A stretch of 64,000 nucleotides of DNA from Silurus meridionalis (lineage: Eukaryota; Chordata; Actinopteri; Siluriformes; Siluridae), in assembly GCF_014805685.1 (NCBI RefSeq), contig NC_060885.1, positions 12,193,132-12,257,131 of the forward strand. Direction: 5' to 3'. The notes beneath the pieces were generated by a model. It did no database searches. It had not been told where the DNA came from and saw only the letters and a program-made list of their open reading frames with translations. Positions 23,884 to 57,575 of this stretch are shown here, in pieces. Each line of letters opens with the position of its first letter. Within the stretch, counting starts at the first letter, position 1. The translations under genes and the position numbers were made by a program.

Positions 23884-25130
23884 CGACTAGTTTGTATCTG
23901 ATGAATCATGAAGCAGGCTGAACCACACACTAACCACTAATGAACCTCTTCAGTGTTTACTGTGTTAAAAAAAAGACAGGATGTCTTTGGATTAAATAAA
24001 TAAATAGAACAAATAAGGTTTCAATCTTCCAGGCTTAACCTTCATCACTGCATCTCCAACTGGACCAATAAACACTTTTCTTCTGCACTGCTGATGTTTG
24101 AAGTCTAATGTCGTGTGTGACGCATTAAAATGTATCTCTAGGGATACGTGTGTCAGCGTTTGCTGCGTTGTAGTGTGAGCAGCCAGGAGCTGAGACAGCA
24201 CCGCTAAAAAGGGGATGATCTAAGCAGAGCATAGATCACGTACTCACACACACACACACACCAGTTTATAATTCAATTACAGCCCCACTTACAAGTGCAC
24301 TAGTTCAGGAGACTAATGTTGATTTATGATTGGATCAGTGTTGCCCCAAAACAATATGATTCCCAGTTGAATTTGAATTCATTCCAATGGTGTTCAGTGG
24401 GGTTGAGTAGACCCAAGGTTATCTACACCAATTATTTTGGGTCTCATAATTCAAGTGAAAAGAAATACAGCACACGAAGGCATTCAACATCCAACATTGT
24501 GACAACAGTTTGGGGACGAACCACAACATGTGAATATAATGGTCAATCCAGTGACTAATTCATGCAGTGAACGCTCTGCACCTTCTCTAATCTGATTTTA
24601 GAACTCAAATGAAATGAACCTGTGAACGATTGAACACGTCTTTGGGAAGTATTCAGTATTTTTTTTTCCCGGCAGCATTATTGCTTAAATTCGTCCCAAA
24701 CCATGTAAAAGATATGCAGCTGTGTCCCAATAGAAATGACCAGCAATGTGATTATCCTGGTTCACATTTCCAACATGTGCATGTAAAATAGAGGAAGATG
24801 ATTTCAAAGATCGAAGCCAATAGTAAACACGAGATTGAATGGGAACTGTACAAAAGAAATTGTTTTTGGTTTTTCCATCATACTGAAAGTTTGTAATTTT
24901 AATCATAGTGCAGCTTCATAGAATCGCACACATCAAAGCGTGACGGTTCATTTAACGAGTCAGCAAAGGTTAGTGTCAGTATTGCATCGGCCACAGGAAT
25001 TACAAGGAAATACTTCCAGTTCTGATATCAGGAATGCATTTAAAAATATAAAAATGGTGCATCCATGTTCCACACGCACACTGATTAATAAAGTCAACAT
25101 AAAACAAACAAACAAAAAGAACCACAGGCT
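23791..25130. other. gap between the convergent cpeb3 and btaf1 3' ends
   Basis: A (CA)n at 23852-23880 and a Tc1-like relic near 24340-24420. Otherwise no gene recognised. Either 3' UTR might extend into it. Confidence 0.5.
24340..24420 (-). mobile_element. Tc1-like transposase relic
   Basis: Read on the minus strand the stretch gives LLNPTEHHWNEF, matching the conserved block around the last catalytic Glu of Tc1-type transposases. Ends are not recognisable. Confidence 0.6.
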
Positions 25131-26076
25131 TCAAAGAAAGCGCATTAGAATTTATTAAAATTCTATTGGCTTAATCAAAGAAGGCAAATTACAGAAATAT
25201 TTACAAGTCCTTGTTTTCTATTATTTCTCCTTTTTAAAACTATCCAACAAGGTTCCATGTGCATCCTACATCTGCCAGGTGAACAGAGCTTAGAAGTCCA
25301 GTCAGCACCGAGCCCTTACACATGCCGGACGTTTCACATTTTCACTGGGTGCGAGTATGTGTCATGGTAAGCTGTGGGTCATGTTCTGAGCTACAGAAGT
25401 GGATAAGGGACTGGAAGGCTTGAGAGGAAAAAACGACAACAACAAATAACACATCACCCCCTAGTGGAAAGGATGATTAGCATTTCCAGTTAAATGATTT
25501 ATCTTCTGTCTAAATGCCGACAGTGTCCCCTGGTGTTCTTGATACAAGGCTCCAGAAGCCTTTTTTTTGGTTAAGATGGCTGTCCAGTCTACAAAAATAA
25601 ACGATATATACAAAATTCTATCTTTTGTATATGGGCTTGTAGGCCTATTAAGATCAAATACTGATAGGTGATCAGAGTTTGAGGTAAGCTTTAAGACTGA
25701 AAGTGCAGGAGGACTAGTTGGTGATGCTGTTTATGATCAACAATACAAAGAAACGTCCCACAGCATGTATGAGAATAAAATCAGTAGACCAAGTCTGGGG
25801 GAAGGAGTGAATCCCAGTGCGTTCCTCCTCAGCTTGGCAGGGTGGGGTAGGACAGTGGACATGTGTGGAGTGCGAGAGTACTTTAACAGTAAAATAAAAG
25901 TTCAGGCTGACTTGATTAACCAAATATTATGTATGGAATTGTGGCCAAAATGTTTGCTCTTGAGAGGTTCACTGTTTCGGGGTCAAGATGACCCAACATT
26001 ATTGTCTGCAACAAATAAAAAGTGGTTGTTCATAAGAGGGAGTTCGGAGGAGGCTGCATGAGGGCGGTGCGTCGGG
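25130..26076 (-). other. btaf1: btaf1 3' UTR (end inferred)
   Basis: Minus-strand sequence after the TAA. The first clear AATAAA on this strand is at 25151-25156, giving a UTR of roughly 0.9 kb. No other gene signal. Confidence 0.5.
25151..25156 (-). terminator. candidate btaf1 poly(A) signal AATAAA
   Basis: TTTATT on the plus strand is AATAAA on the minus strand, about 920 nt after the stop codon. Confidence 0.45.
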
Positions 26077-48110
<22,034 letters not shown>

Positions 48111-48535
48111 GGTGAAAAATTAAAGCGTATTCAATCCTTAGGTAATAATGGTCCGTTGGAGGTGTGCTGGATAGCGGAGTCACCATTAATTTGCTCAGGG
48201 GCGGATTAGCTAATCAAGCCACACTAACTGACCGGCGGAGCGCTAGCTAGGTAGCCAACGCGTGCTAAATTGAGAAAGGCCCGATATCGTCGCACACCAT
48301 CCGACCAGCAGGAGCGTCGGCGCTGGAGCCGGGGTTTCACGCTAGCCTAAAGAGACGCCCCGGTTTTTCTCCTCTATTTCCCCCACACACGAGAACAACG
48401 AGTCACAATTCACCACCACGGACCTCAATTTAACCCTCTGCACTTCTCCCGAAAAGGTATTTCACCCGAATAAGTAAAGAAAAGTAATTTTGTTCGTCAC
48501 AAAAGAGAAGCCGGGAGGCTGATTTTATATGAGGA
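48111..48535 (-). other. btaf1: btaf1 5' UTR with upstream ATGs
   Basis: The locally GC-richer, CpG-containing stretch between the YY1-like box and the start codon. If unspliced, it holds a 12-codon upstream ORF (48265-48300) and a second upstream ATG (48184-48186), which opens an out-of-frame ORF overlapping the main start. Confidence 0.5.
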
Positions 48536-48544
48536 GCCATCTTG
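48536..48544 (-). promoter_or_regulatory. YY1-like box at the likely btaf1 transcription start
   Basis: GCCATCTTG (CAAGATGGC on the gene strand) matches the YY1 core AAGATGGC. This motif commonly lies just downstream of the start site in TATA-less housekeeping promoters. The start site itself is inferred. Confidence 0.6.
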
Positions 48545-48578
48545 TATTTATTCCTTCCTCCGCAGTAGCTGCGAGCTG

Positions 48579-48607
48579 ATTGGTTACATGGCTTTCGGCT
48601 GACCAAT
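48579..48607 (-). promoter_or_regulatory. paired CCAAT boxes of the btaf1 promoter
   Basis: ATTGG at 48579-48583 (CCAAT on the gene strand) and CCAAT at 48603-48607 face opposite ways, about 24 bp apart and about 35-70 bp upstream of the YY1-like box. This is a typical NF-Y arrangement. No TATA box is seen. Confidence 0.65.
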
Positions 48608-48609
48608 CA

Positions 48610-49010
48610 GAGCGCAGGTGTCAAGAGGAAGCACGCTGCTTGACGTAAAAAAAAAAAAAAAGGAAAAAAAGAACAACTCCTTGACAGGATATGGGATTCT
48701 TTCCCTCAGTGGTCTCATGAAATTATTAGACTCATTGTGATGTACAGTTCGTATTGCTGTTAAGAATAAATTCGTTCCAAACAAGAGAAAAATATGAACT
48801 CCATTCAGAGTCTGCAAACACTTTCCTGAAATAGGAAGCTGAAGAGCTTTAAGCTGACAAAACACAGGCCAAGCTGACCAAAATATTCACACAAAAACGT
48901 TTGAAATGCTGCTACATCATGAGTTTTATTTCTTTAAGAGTAATTAACTCACAGTAAGGAGAGAAAAAAATACTGAACATTTATCGATCAATTTATTCAA
49001 GTTTTGGAAA
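48610..49010. other. region upstream of btaf1 promoter
   Basis: No divergent gene is recognised. An A run lies at 48648-48661. Confidence 0.6.
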
Positions 49011-49437
49011 GTGATTTATCAAGTCAAATCAAGAGGCTTTTATTGTCGTTTCTACTATACACAGTGGTACACAGTAAAAACGAGACAACGTTCCTCCGGA
49101 ACCCTGGTGCTACACTAAACAACAACAAGCTACATAAAGTGCATTGAGTGCAACCTAGTGCAAACAGTGCAGACGAAAAACAGTACAGACAGACAGTGCA
49201 GACAGAAAACACAAGACAAGACACAAAACCTGAGATAGCGCCGACTAGTAAACCTACTGTATACTCTGAATATACAGTACTGTGCGAGGAGAACTGTAAA
49301 AACAATACCCTGGAGTGAATATAAAACAGACACAGTGTAGTGCAAAAAACAGCAGCAGTCAAGAGGTGCAAAAGACAGCATGTAAACAGTATAGTATAGT
49401 ATATATAGTATATATACAGTATACATAGTATATATCA
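49010..49437 (-). repeat. probable interspersed repeat (retroelement tail-like)
   Basis: The segment ACGAGACAACGTTCCTCCGG followed by CCTGGTGCTACACTAAACAA is of a type I recognise as repeated in fish genomes. It is followed by a CAGACAGACAGTGCAGAC-rich stretch. Family not assigned. Confidence 0.4.
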
Positions 49438-49585
49438 GCATTTACATTCATGGCATGTGTCAGATGCCCTCATCCAGAGCAACTTTTATTTATCTGCTGG
49501 TAGCTTGGTGTGGCTTGGATTTGAACTCACGACCTTCAGATAAGTCTTTATACCTTAACCACAAAGCTTCTACCTCCCTGCAACG
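49438..49585 (-). repeat. tRNA-derived SINE
   Basis: Read on the minus strand it has an A-box-like GTGGTTAAGG, a B-box-like GTGAGTTCAAATCC, and then GTTGCTCTGGATGAGGGCAT leading to CATGAATGTAAATGC. The last part matches a very common teleost SINE tail. Confidence 0.65.
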
Positions 49586-49589
49586 TGTT

Positions 49590-51690
49590 TTGCCAGCTGG
49601 TAGCTGATCAGACAAAGGTTTTTTTTAGCAAGGCAATGATTACGCTTTTCCAAATGTAGACAATTTGGTATCATCATGCTTTTTCGTGTCACTTTTATTT
49701 TCATATAATATAAGAAAATACAGCTTTAGTTATTTATTCACTATTTAAATTGTCACCATGTCTCACACCCAATTTCCCTGGGATAGGTTTCACTGCATCC
49801 CTGTCGAGATTTGATGTTTTGAAAATAAGTAAGCTTTAGAATCAATTTTAAACATTTAATCATTCATTTTTCACCATCCTGGTCAGAGTTATGTTAGATC
49901 TGTGATGTGAACAAAGCAGGAAATGCAGGTCTATTGCAGGACACCGTGAGCACACACATTTAAACCCTTATTCACACACAGAGTCAATTTAGTGTAGTCA
50001 TTCCACCTATTCGCATGTTTCGGGAAAGTAGAAGAAAACCAGAGAACCTTGTGGAAACCCAGATGGATATACAGAAAACTTCACAAGTTCAACAGTAACC
50101 AAAGATCTGGATCTGTGAGGCTGTGATGACATAATTTTATAACTATAATATAATATAACATATAACTATAATAAACAAATAATATGTATAGCAGCTATTG
50201 TAATCAAATGCGTTATAGTCATTTTCAGTCATTATATATACATTGGTATTCTAGTATATATATAATAGTATTCTAACCTACTTTGAAAATCACAGCAAGA
50301 GTGTGTGTTGCTACACCTTTCATCTGTTTTGACAGTTAGGTCTGACTCTTATATGACTATTGTAATTTTTCATTAAACCAGATGTTCTGGGGAACAATAA
50401 CCTGTATATAGTGTAATATGCATTCTAAACCTGGATCTGCACAAAATCAGTATCAGCATTTGTCAGTACATGACACACCAGTTTTTCTGTCAGTACTATT
50501 AGAATTCTTGGTAAGTGAAAGGTACTGTGTAATACATAACATAATTTGTTGTCTTTTACAGTGCTTGTTGAGTTGAATATGTTATGATGCTTCTCACTCA
50601 CTAACTCACACTTACAGCGTGGATAAAATTTAGAAGCAAAAGATTCTGTATAATGAATGGACAACATAGATATTTCTGTGTACACATATGTGTAAAGTGT
50701 TTTTTTTTTAAATGTGAGCAAAATCCTGTTAATAATTTATATTAATTATAAGTCGATGTAATATATAATGTTTTGGCTTTAAGACATGAAAAAAAGAGAG
50801 GCTGATAAGAGTTTTAAATAGCTGATAATAGGAACAACCATGCCTCATTGACTATTTATAATTAAACAACATTAAAAATAAAGTAAACCAGATTGGTTTT
50901 GCTTAAGAATACACCTGCAATGTTGTTGAAAAATAAACTCAAAAGTGGTAAAAGCATCATTATAGTACATTAAACTTTGGAATTTGTTCCTAAATCCTCT
51001 GAAGGTTCAGGTTATTCAGAGTATAAATGCTGATTTTGCTTGCTGACACTGATATTGCACCTTACTGGTGGTTTCAAGTTAAATGCATTCATTGTATTAA
51101 ATAACTTAACCTCAAATACATTCTGCATTTAACTCCAGTATCTTCTCTTTAGATGATAACACAACCTAATTTTTCAAAAATGCTACTTATATCAACACAA
51201 CACTGTGATTAACGTTTTCCTAAGTAAACTAACCACTTTTCCAGATGTTCTTAGTTAATATACTAATAATTTGTATGTAATGCACATAAACTTTTGTTTC
51301 ATTTTGCACATGGAGAAGAAATGGCAGGATGTGGTTGCCAACATAGAAGGTGTGAACCTAATTTGAAATCCTACAGCACAGAAAGATCTGAAACACCTTA
51401 GCATAAACAAAAAACTTTCACAACATGTCAAAAGACATTTTTGGTAATACATGTTTATTCACAGAGCATGATTTTTCATTGAAAGTTTTGATTTAGATGA
51501 ATCAAACTATTATTCATGATTCATCAGTAACCATATTATCTGTCCCTTTTTGAACTTAGATTTTGCTTTTCAAGACACTCATATCTGACCAATGTGCTCT
51601 GAAAGGTATGTGCACACAGATTAAGAGCCACCCAAACTATAGTTACATTAATGATTTAATAAAATATTTGTTTGTGAGAAGTCACTTGTC
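49590..51690. other. intergenic, nothing recognised
   Basis: AT-rich. No exon, RNA gene or repeat family that I can name on either strand. Confidence 0.55.
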
Positions 51691-52030
51691 ACTAGACATA
51701 TGACCACCACACCCAAATGTGCTTTTTAAAAATCCAATTTCATATTCAGTTCCCTTTTCGATTTTAATATCCTCCACTCATGCCTATTTGGATTTGTGTT
51801 CGTTCAGCCACAAGAGCATTAGTGAAGTGGGCCACTGATGTTGGTTGTGAGGCCTGGGGCACAGCCAGCGTTCCAATTTATCCCACACAAAGTCAAGTGG
51901 GGTTGAGTCAGGGATCTTTGCAGGTCACTTGAGTTCTTCCACACCAATTTAGGCCTTCATGGATCTCACTTTGTGCACATTTGTGCTGTTATACTGAAAT
52001 TTGTTTGGGCTTTTTAATATCAATGAAGGC
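51690..52030 (-). mobile_element. Tc1-like deletion derivative, same family as 550-938
   Basis: It carries the family interior: GACCACCACACCCAAATGTG, then TGTTCGTTCAGCCACAAGAG and CAAGTGGGGTTGAGTCAGG, and ends with a CATGGATCTCACTTTGTGCA block shared with the 550-938 copy. The terminal repeats are lost. Confidence 0.6.
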
Positions 52031-52036
52031 AAAATG

Positions 52037-52400
52037 TAATGCTACATCATCGAGAGAATCTTGACCAACTCCATCACTGTATGGTATGGCAGCTCTGCAA
52101 GGTGTGGTCAAAATCACCCAACGCATCACTGGCACCCAACTACCTGCCATTGAGCACCTCCACCAGAGCAGATGTCTGCACAGAGCTCACAACACCATCA
52201 CAGACTTTACATCCCAGTCAGAAACTGTTTAACCTCATTCCATCAAGAAGGAGATACAGGAAAATACGCATCAGAACCAGGGCCAGCTTTTTTCCATCCA
52301 CCATCACCCTACTAAACTCTACACTACACTGTTAGATCACTGTATAAACACTTTAAATAACTTTTGTACAATTATACATATAATGCACATATTACATATT
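52037..52400 (+). mobile_element. non-LTR retrotransposon (LINE) ORF2 C-terminal fragment and 3' tail
   Basis: The plus-strand frame contains KLFNLIPSRRRYRKIRIRTR followed by ASFFPSTITLLN. This is the C-terminal end typical of L2/Rex-like fish LINE polyproteins. The upstream part is frameshifted (ITVWYGSS-type residues are legible in another frame). 3' UTR-like sequence reappears at about 52685-52790, beyond the insertion at 52404-52540. Confidence 0.65.
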
Positions 52401-52403
52401 AAG

Positions 52404-52540
52404 ATGCTGTGTCTCTCAAAAATGATAAAAGGTGTTCCTAAATTTTTGACATCAGCTGATCACACACCCTCACACAGCCGCCTCATGTGACAAGGCAAGA
52501 TTTCGTTATAATATATAGTGCAATATTCAGCATATAATGG
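52404..52540. repeat. 137 bp inverted repeat, left arm
   Basis: Starts ATGCTGTGTCTCTC and ends CAGCATATAATGG. An equal-length copy in opposite orientation lies at 53391-53527, about 95% identical by eye. The ATGCTG and CAGCAT ends are themselves inverted repeats. Confidence 0.9.
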
Positions 52541-52580
52541 GTTATATGCATATATGATGCATATATATCATATATGTATG

Positions 52581-52584
<4 letters not shown>

Positions 52585-52662
<78 letters not shown>
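52585..52662. repeat. (TA)n microsatellite
   Basis: About 78 bp of TA between the left arm of the inverted repeat and the LINE tail. Confidence 0.97.
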
Positions 52663-52663
<1 letters not shown>

Positions 52664-52684
52664 TGTACATATACTTACATATTC

Positions 52685-52800
52685 ATCAGCACTTTCGCTA
52701 CTGTTTGCACTTCTGGTAGATGCTAAACTGCATTTCGTTGCTGTGTACCTGTACTAAGCAAAGACAGTACAATTGTATCTATTCTGTTTAATGCCTTTTG
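52685..52800 (+). mobile_element. probable 3' end of the same LINE
   Basis: The stretch CAGCACTTTCGCTACTGTTT, then GCTAAACTGCATTTCGTTGC and TGTACCTGTACTA resembles the terminal UTR of fish LINEs. This suggests the LINE copy was split by the 52404-52540 insertion and TA expansion. Confidence 0.5.
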
Positions 52801-53390
52801 CGACATTTGGCATTCCAAATCCATTCCATGCTTACATCAAAGTCGTTTAATCCAGATCTCTGTAGGCTGCAATGCGGTATTACTGCCATTAGCACTTTAA
52901 TGTCTGAGTTCTGTAGTCTCTCGTCCTGTCATGCTAAAATCAGTTCTTGCTCTGTCTGTGAAGTAGAAAACTGTAAAAATCTTTGGCAGCTAAATTTAAA
53001 CCTGGTAGTGCTGGAGCTCACCCACCAGCCACTCTTCAGCCAAGAACACATTTTGATACAAAGGTTTCCAGAACACTAAAAGCAATGCCAAACCAGACAG
53101 GGAATCCAAACAGGGAAAAGCTGCTTTCTTGCATGACAAAAGTCATGTATTCACTGTCATCAGCATGCACCGACCACTGTCTGGTATACACACAGAAAAA
53201 GCCTGAAATAAATATATATTTTTATATAATAGCATTAACCCAAATGTTTCCAATGTTTTCCAAATCACAATTTTGCATTTATTCATTTGCCTGCACCTAT
53301 ATGAGGCTATTAAACTAAACATTCACTAAACAGGACACAGATGTTGTGAAAGAATGTGAAAAAAGTTCCAAGAAATGTAAATAATATTCT

Positions 53391-53527
53391 CCATTATATG
53401 CTGAATATTGCACTATATATTATAACAAAATATTGCCTTGTCACATGAGGCGGTTGTGTGAGGGTGTGTGATCAGCTGATGTCAAAAATTTAGGAACACC
53501 TTTTATCGTTTTTGAGAGACACAGCAT
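53391..53527. repeat. 137 bp inverted repeat, right arm
   Basis: Reverse complement of 52404-52540 with a handful of differences. It begins CCATTATATGCTGAATATTG and ends GAGACACAGCAT. Confidence 0.9.
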
Positions 53528-55320
53528 GTTCCTTTTGTTTATACTGTAGGAAATCAGAACCCTTCTCTGAGCAGACACATCACATGTGGAATCTCTGTTA
53601 ATGAATCTCTTGTTAATTCTCTATGTAACACAATAATTATAGAACAAAATAGAATAGACCTGAAAAACTAATGAAGGATCTTCAGTTTCGGATGAAGAAA
53701 AGCAAAACCTTTTTATTGCCGTCACATTCCAATGAGTTAATAGAAGGTAGTCACTCAATCACAAGCAAGATGATCAAGCACACAGAGTTTAACCATATTC
53801 TCATATTAACACCCTACTGCAACATTGCATTTCTTTAATGCGTTATAAAAAAAAAAAATTCCCCTAATTTCTTTAGATCTTCTTTCCCCTCTTCCATCTT
53901 TTATTTCCCATTATCTCCTGACCTTGGTTCTTCCCCCCTTCCTAAGATTCCATATTTGGGCTTCCTGTTCTTCTCAGTTACCCTTATTTTCGCCGTTTAT
54001 CTGTCATAATAAAAAAAGAAAAATTGCATTTGTAAAAAAAAAACTTTTCTTTCTCAGGTTTTTCCTCATTTTATTCTCATCCTGAGTCAAGCTAATATCC
54101 TTCTACTTGATTGTATATTTATATGTGCTTAACTTATTCATGTTACATGCCTTAGAGCTAGTTGTGTCATATGGGCCTTATGTGCAGGATTTGTTGCCTT
54201 GAGGGATAATATTTGCTATCTTGTTCCTTCATTGATTCTACCACCTGCACACTTTAATCTTATGTCTAGTTCTTGTGATGTTGACCTTTACAGCGTCTCT
54301 TAATTGGTTCCTTTTATCCAGCTTCTTCTCGCAGATGTTCCGGATCAGCCCTAAGGAGCATTTTTTAAAGACATTATCGTCAGTTTCAACTCCTCTCTCT
54401 AGCAAACGAGGTTGCACAATTCATTGAGCATCTCTCTATAAAACTGTTCCAGATAACCCCTTCCTGGCTCTTCGCACCGTGCAGCGTACATTTACTCATG
54501 ATATGGGCACAGAGACCTCACCTGACCTCCCTGCTGTTTTCCATCCGGAGACACAGACCAATACTGAAGATTCTAAAGACCTTTGTACACCTGCATCAAT
54601 TCTTCCTTCTCTCTCTCCACATTCCACATCTTCTCCCTATTCTGCCTACTGTTCTCCTACTATATGCTATAGGTGTTAACTGTTTAAGTGTTAAGTGCCC
54701 TTTAAGCTATTTTTGCACATTAGCCCATACAATTTCCCACTATTAAGCATACATTTCACATAGAAAACACTTGTCACATTTTGTTATTGCATGGATGGTC
54801 ATTGTGTCCTTTGGCACGTGTTGATTCTTCTGAACCAGATACTTTGCGTATCCCAGGAGGTCTTGTTGGAGCCCTGGAAGAGGTTACTAGCACTTTACTA
54901 GGCACCTATATGTTGTTCCTCCACGTGTTTTCAACATCCTTGCGTTCACAACAAAGTCGACATCCATGATATAAAGATTACATCACTAGGAAGATTAAAA
55001 TCCAAAGAGTTCATAGAATGATAAAGTTCATCATAATCAAAGTCAAATTGAAACAAGCAAAATATATTCATGACGCTAAATCCTAAATTGCATTTAAATT
55101 GAATCTAAAACAATTTAAGTAAAGTAAAATCACCATATAAGACATCAGATCAAATAACATAAAAAAATAAATAAATTGAAATTGAAATTGACACCACATT
55201 AACAATATGCGGATTAGGTTATTAAAATGTATTAATTTTCATCAGACTGTCTTATACTTGGAGAACATGCTTACTTAATATATACATGTAGATAAGATGT
55301 ACAGTAGGTTACATGGAGTA
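53528..55320. other. intergenic, no gene recognised
   Basis: Short frames near 54479-54679 and 54781-54969 show no family I know and are Ser/Pro-rich or unremarkable. No splice-supported gene seen. Confidence 0.5.
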
Positions 55321-55329
55321 AGGAATACT

Positions 55330-55625
55330 AATCCCACCTGGCTACCATTCCATACTTCAATGCCATGCAATTCCATCTGGATTGTGGTGACCTGGAATCA
55401 ACTTCACCCTAAACAAGACAGTGACCTGAAGCACATGTCTAAGCTCTGTACAGTAAGTGTTATTTAGAGAGCAAACAGTCAGCTGGAGTTTTATCTATTA
55501 TGGAACAGCCTGCCCAATCACCAGATCTGAATCCTACTGAACTGCTCTGATGAACTGGATCACAAGGTCAGATAGAAATATCCAACCAGCAAAGAACACC
55601 TTTGGCAAATTGTACAAGTTGCATA
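55330..55625 (+). mobile_element. Tc1-like transposase relic
   Basis: Frames give QDSDLKHMSKLC (compare the QDNDPKHTSK block), then SPDLNPTELL-type residues near 55515-55545 and DELDHKVR, in broken register. This places the second catalytic Asp block and the Glu block in order. No ends recognised. Confidence 0.65.
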
Positions 55626-56084
55626 ACAAAGTATTTCAGCTTTGTGTCTCAAGTCTGTACATGTGTAAAATAACATCTGTATATTTGTTTGTTTTGTCAA
55701 AGTATATCTATAAGCCGTTATATTACGTAGTTTGCTGCATATAAACAAAAGGTACATGCATGTGTTAAAGACTATATGTTTTCAAGCTTTTGACCTATTT
55801 ATAGGTGACAAGGGTATTTAAGTATGTTAATGAGTTCCTAGCACATGTGTAGCTTACATAGTGTAAATGATGCAGTGTACATATTGTACTGTAGTCAATG
55901 TGCAGCTTGTATAGCAGTATAGATTTACTGTCCTCTAAAAATAAGTCAACATACAGCCATTATTGTCTAAATAGCTGGAAAAATCCTAATCCACAAAAGT
56001 GAGTACTCCGGTACATGGTAGTTCTCTCTCTCCGGTGTTTTGTATTGTTTTAAGATTTATAATCATACTCTTGATATCACCCAA

Positions 56085-56290
56085 ATGAGGATGGGTTCTC
56101 CTTTAGAGTCTGGTTCCTCTCAAGGGTACTTCCTCATAAAATCTAGGGTTTTTTTCCTTGCCACTGTCGCCCCATGCTGCTCATCAGAGATACACATAAT
56201 TTACTTTAATTCTTAATTTCTGTAAAGCTGCTTTGAGACAATGTCTATTGTGAAAAGCACTATAGAAATAAACTTGACTTGAACTTGAAC
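56085..56290 (+). repeat. common teleost 3' tail repeat
   Basis: Contains GATGGGTTCTCCTTTTAGAG, TTTTTCCTTGCCACTGTCGC and TGTAAAGCTGCTTTGAGACA, then CTATAGAAATAAACTTGA. This module is widespread in fish genomes and ends in a tandem TTGAACTTGAAC. A degenerate piece may lie at 2925-2985. Confidence 0.65.
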
Positions 56291-56299
56291 TTTCCATTA

Positions 56300-57175
56300 C
56301 TTTGCACTGTTGACCCCAGGTACTTAAACTCTTCCACCTTTACCACCTCTTCTCCCTGCAACTACACCACACCACACCACCACCCTTCCTCTCATTCACA
56401 CACACATGTATTCTGTCTTACTCCTACTGACTTTCATTCCCCTTCTCTCCAGCACTTACCTCCACCTCTCCAGGCTCTCCTTAACCTGCTTCCTACTCTC
56501 ACCACAAATAACAATATCATCCGCAAACATCACAGTCGATGGAGACTCCTGTCTGACCTCATCCGTCAACCTGTCCATCCCTACTGCAAACAGGAAAGGG
56601 CTCTGAGCCAAACCTTGATGCAGTTCAACCTCCACTTTGAACCAGTCTGCCGTTCCTACTGCACACTTTACTGCTGTCACACTGTCCTCATACATGTCCT
56701 GCACCACCCTCACATACTTCTCTGCCACACCTGACTTCCTCATACAATAGCACAACTCCTCTCTCAGCATCCTGTCGTACGCTTTCTCTAAATCCACAAA
56801 CACACAATACAACTTCTTCATCCTCCTAATCGCTCCTCTCACTTCCTTCTTACTAATCCCACTTGTTTCCTGCTTCCCCAACTCCACATCATCCAACCTT
56901 CTTTCTCTCTCTATTATTTTCCATATTCATCAGCTTTTCAACACACTCTCCTCACTAGTCAACACATTTCCATCTCCATTCTTGATTGCTCTAACTTGTA
57001 GCACATCCTTCTCAGCTCAGTCCCTCTGCCTGGCCAAACGGTACAAATCCTTTTCTCCTTCCTTGGTGTCCAACCTCTCATACAGCTCCTCATATGCCTT
57101 TTCCTTGGCTTTCGCCACGTCCCTCTTTACCTGCTGCCGCATCTCCTTGTACTTCTGCCTCTTTTTCTAATTTTT
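56300..57175 (-). mobile_element. non-LTR retrotransposon reverse transcriptase fragment
   Basis: The minus-strand frame at 56456-56896 reads YCVFVDLEKAYDRMLREELC, HQGLAQSPFLFAVGMDRL and MFADDIVICGESRKQ. It keeps the FADD catalytic box and the FxDLEKAYDR motif. Upstream (56900-57175) a frameshifted Lys/Arg-rich region (YKEMRQQVKRDVAKAKEKAY) continues it. Downstream VKVEEFKYLGS follows. No endonuclease domain, 5' end or poly(A) tail is visible. It is dead on arrival (5'-truncated) or later decayed. Clade not assigned. Confidence 0.85.
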
Positions 57176-57299
57176 CTGGTGACCTCAAGCTCCAAAATAT
57201 CAACTAAATAGTAAAAAAACAAAAAACAAACAAAAAAACAACAATGATTGCATTTCTATGTTGTTCATATGAAAATTGATTAGACCTGATTTGAGACAC

Positions 57300-57575
57300 T
57301 ATATGGTAAAGATTTTGTGGACACCTGCCCATAAGACTTGTATGTTCTTGTTGAACATCACAGTTCATATATATTCCCTATTTGCTGTTGAATAATAAAT
57401 TTCACTCCTCTGGGAAGATGTTTCACATTTTAACTTTAGAGTGTGTTTGATTTGTGCTCATTCAGCACAAAGGGCGTTAGTAAAGTCAAGTACTGATGTA
57501 GGGTGAGTCTGGGGTGTTGTCAGCGATACAATTTTTCCCACTTGTGTATCAACTCACAGACCCAAATGGTTCTTC
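57300..57575 (-). mobile_element. Tc1-like deletion derivative, same family as 550-938
   Basis: It keeps TATATGGTAAAGATTTTGTG GACACCTG at its left end, the interior CACTCCTCTGGGAAGATGTT and TTGTGCTCATTCAGCACAAA. The right end is lost. Confidence 0.6.

Noticed and set aside
54479..54969. Small plus-strand ORFs as possible retroviral or gag-like remnants
   Set aside because: No zinc knuckle, protease, LTR or primer-binding site could be seen, so I make no element call.
56456..56896. Intact host gene with reverse transcriptase
   Set aside because: It is an isolated, 5'-truncated LINE fragment with frameshifts on both sides.
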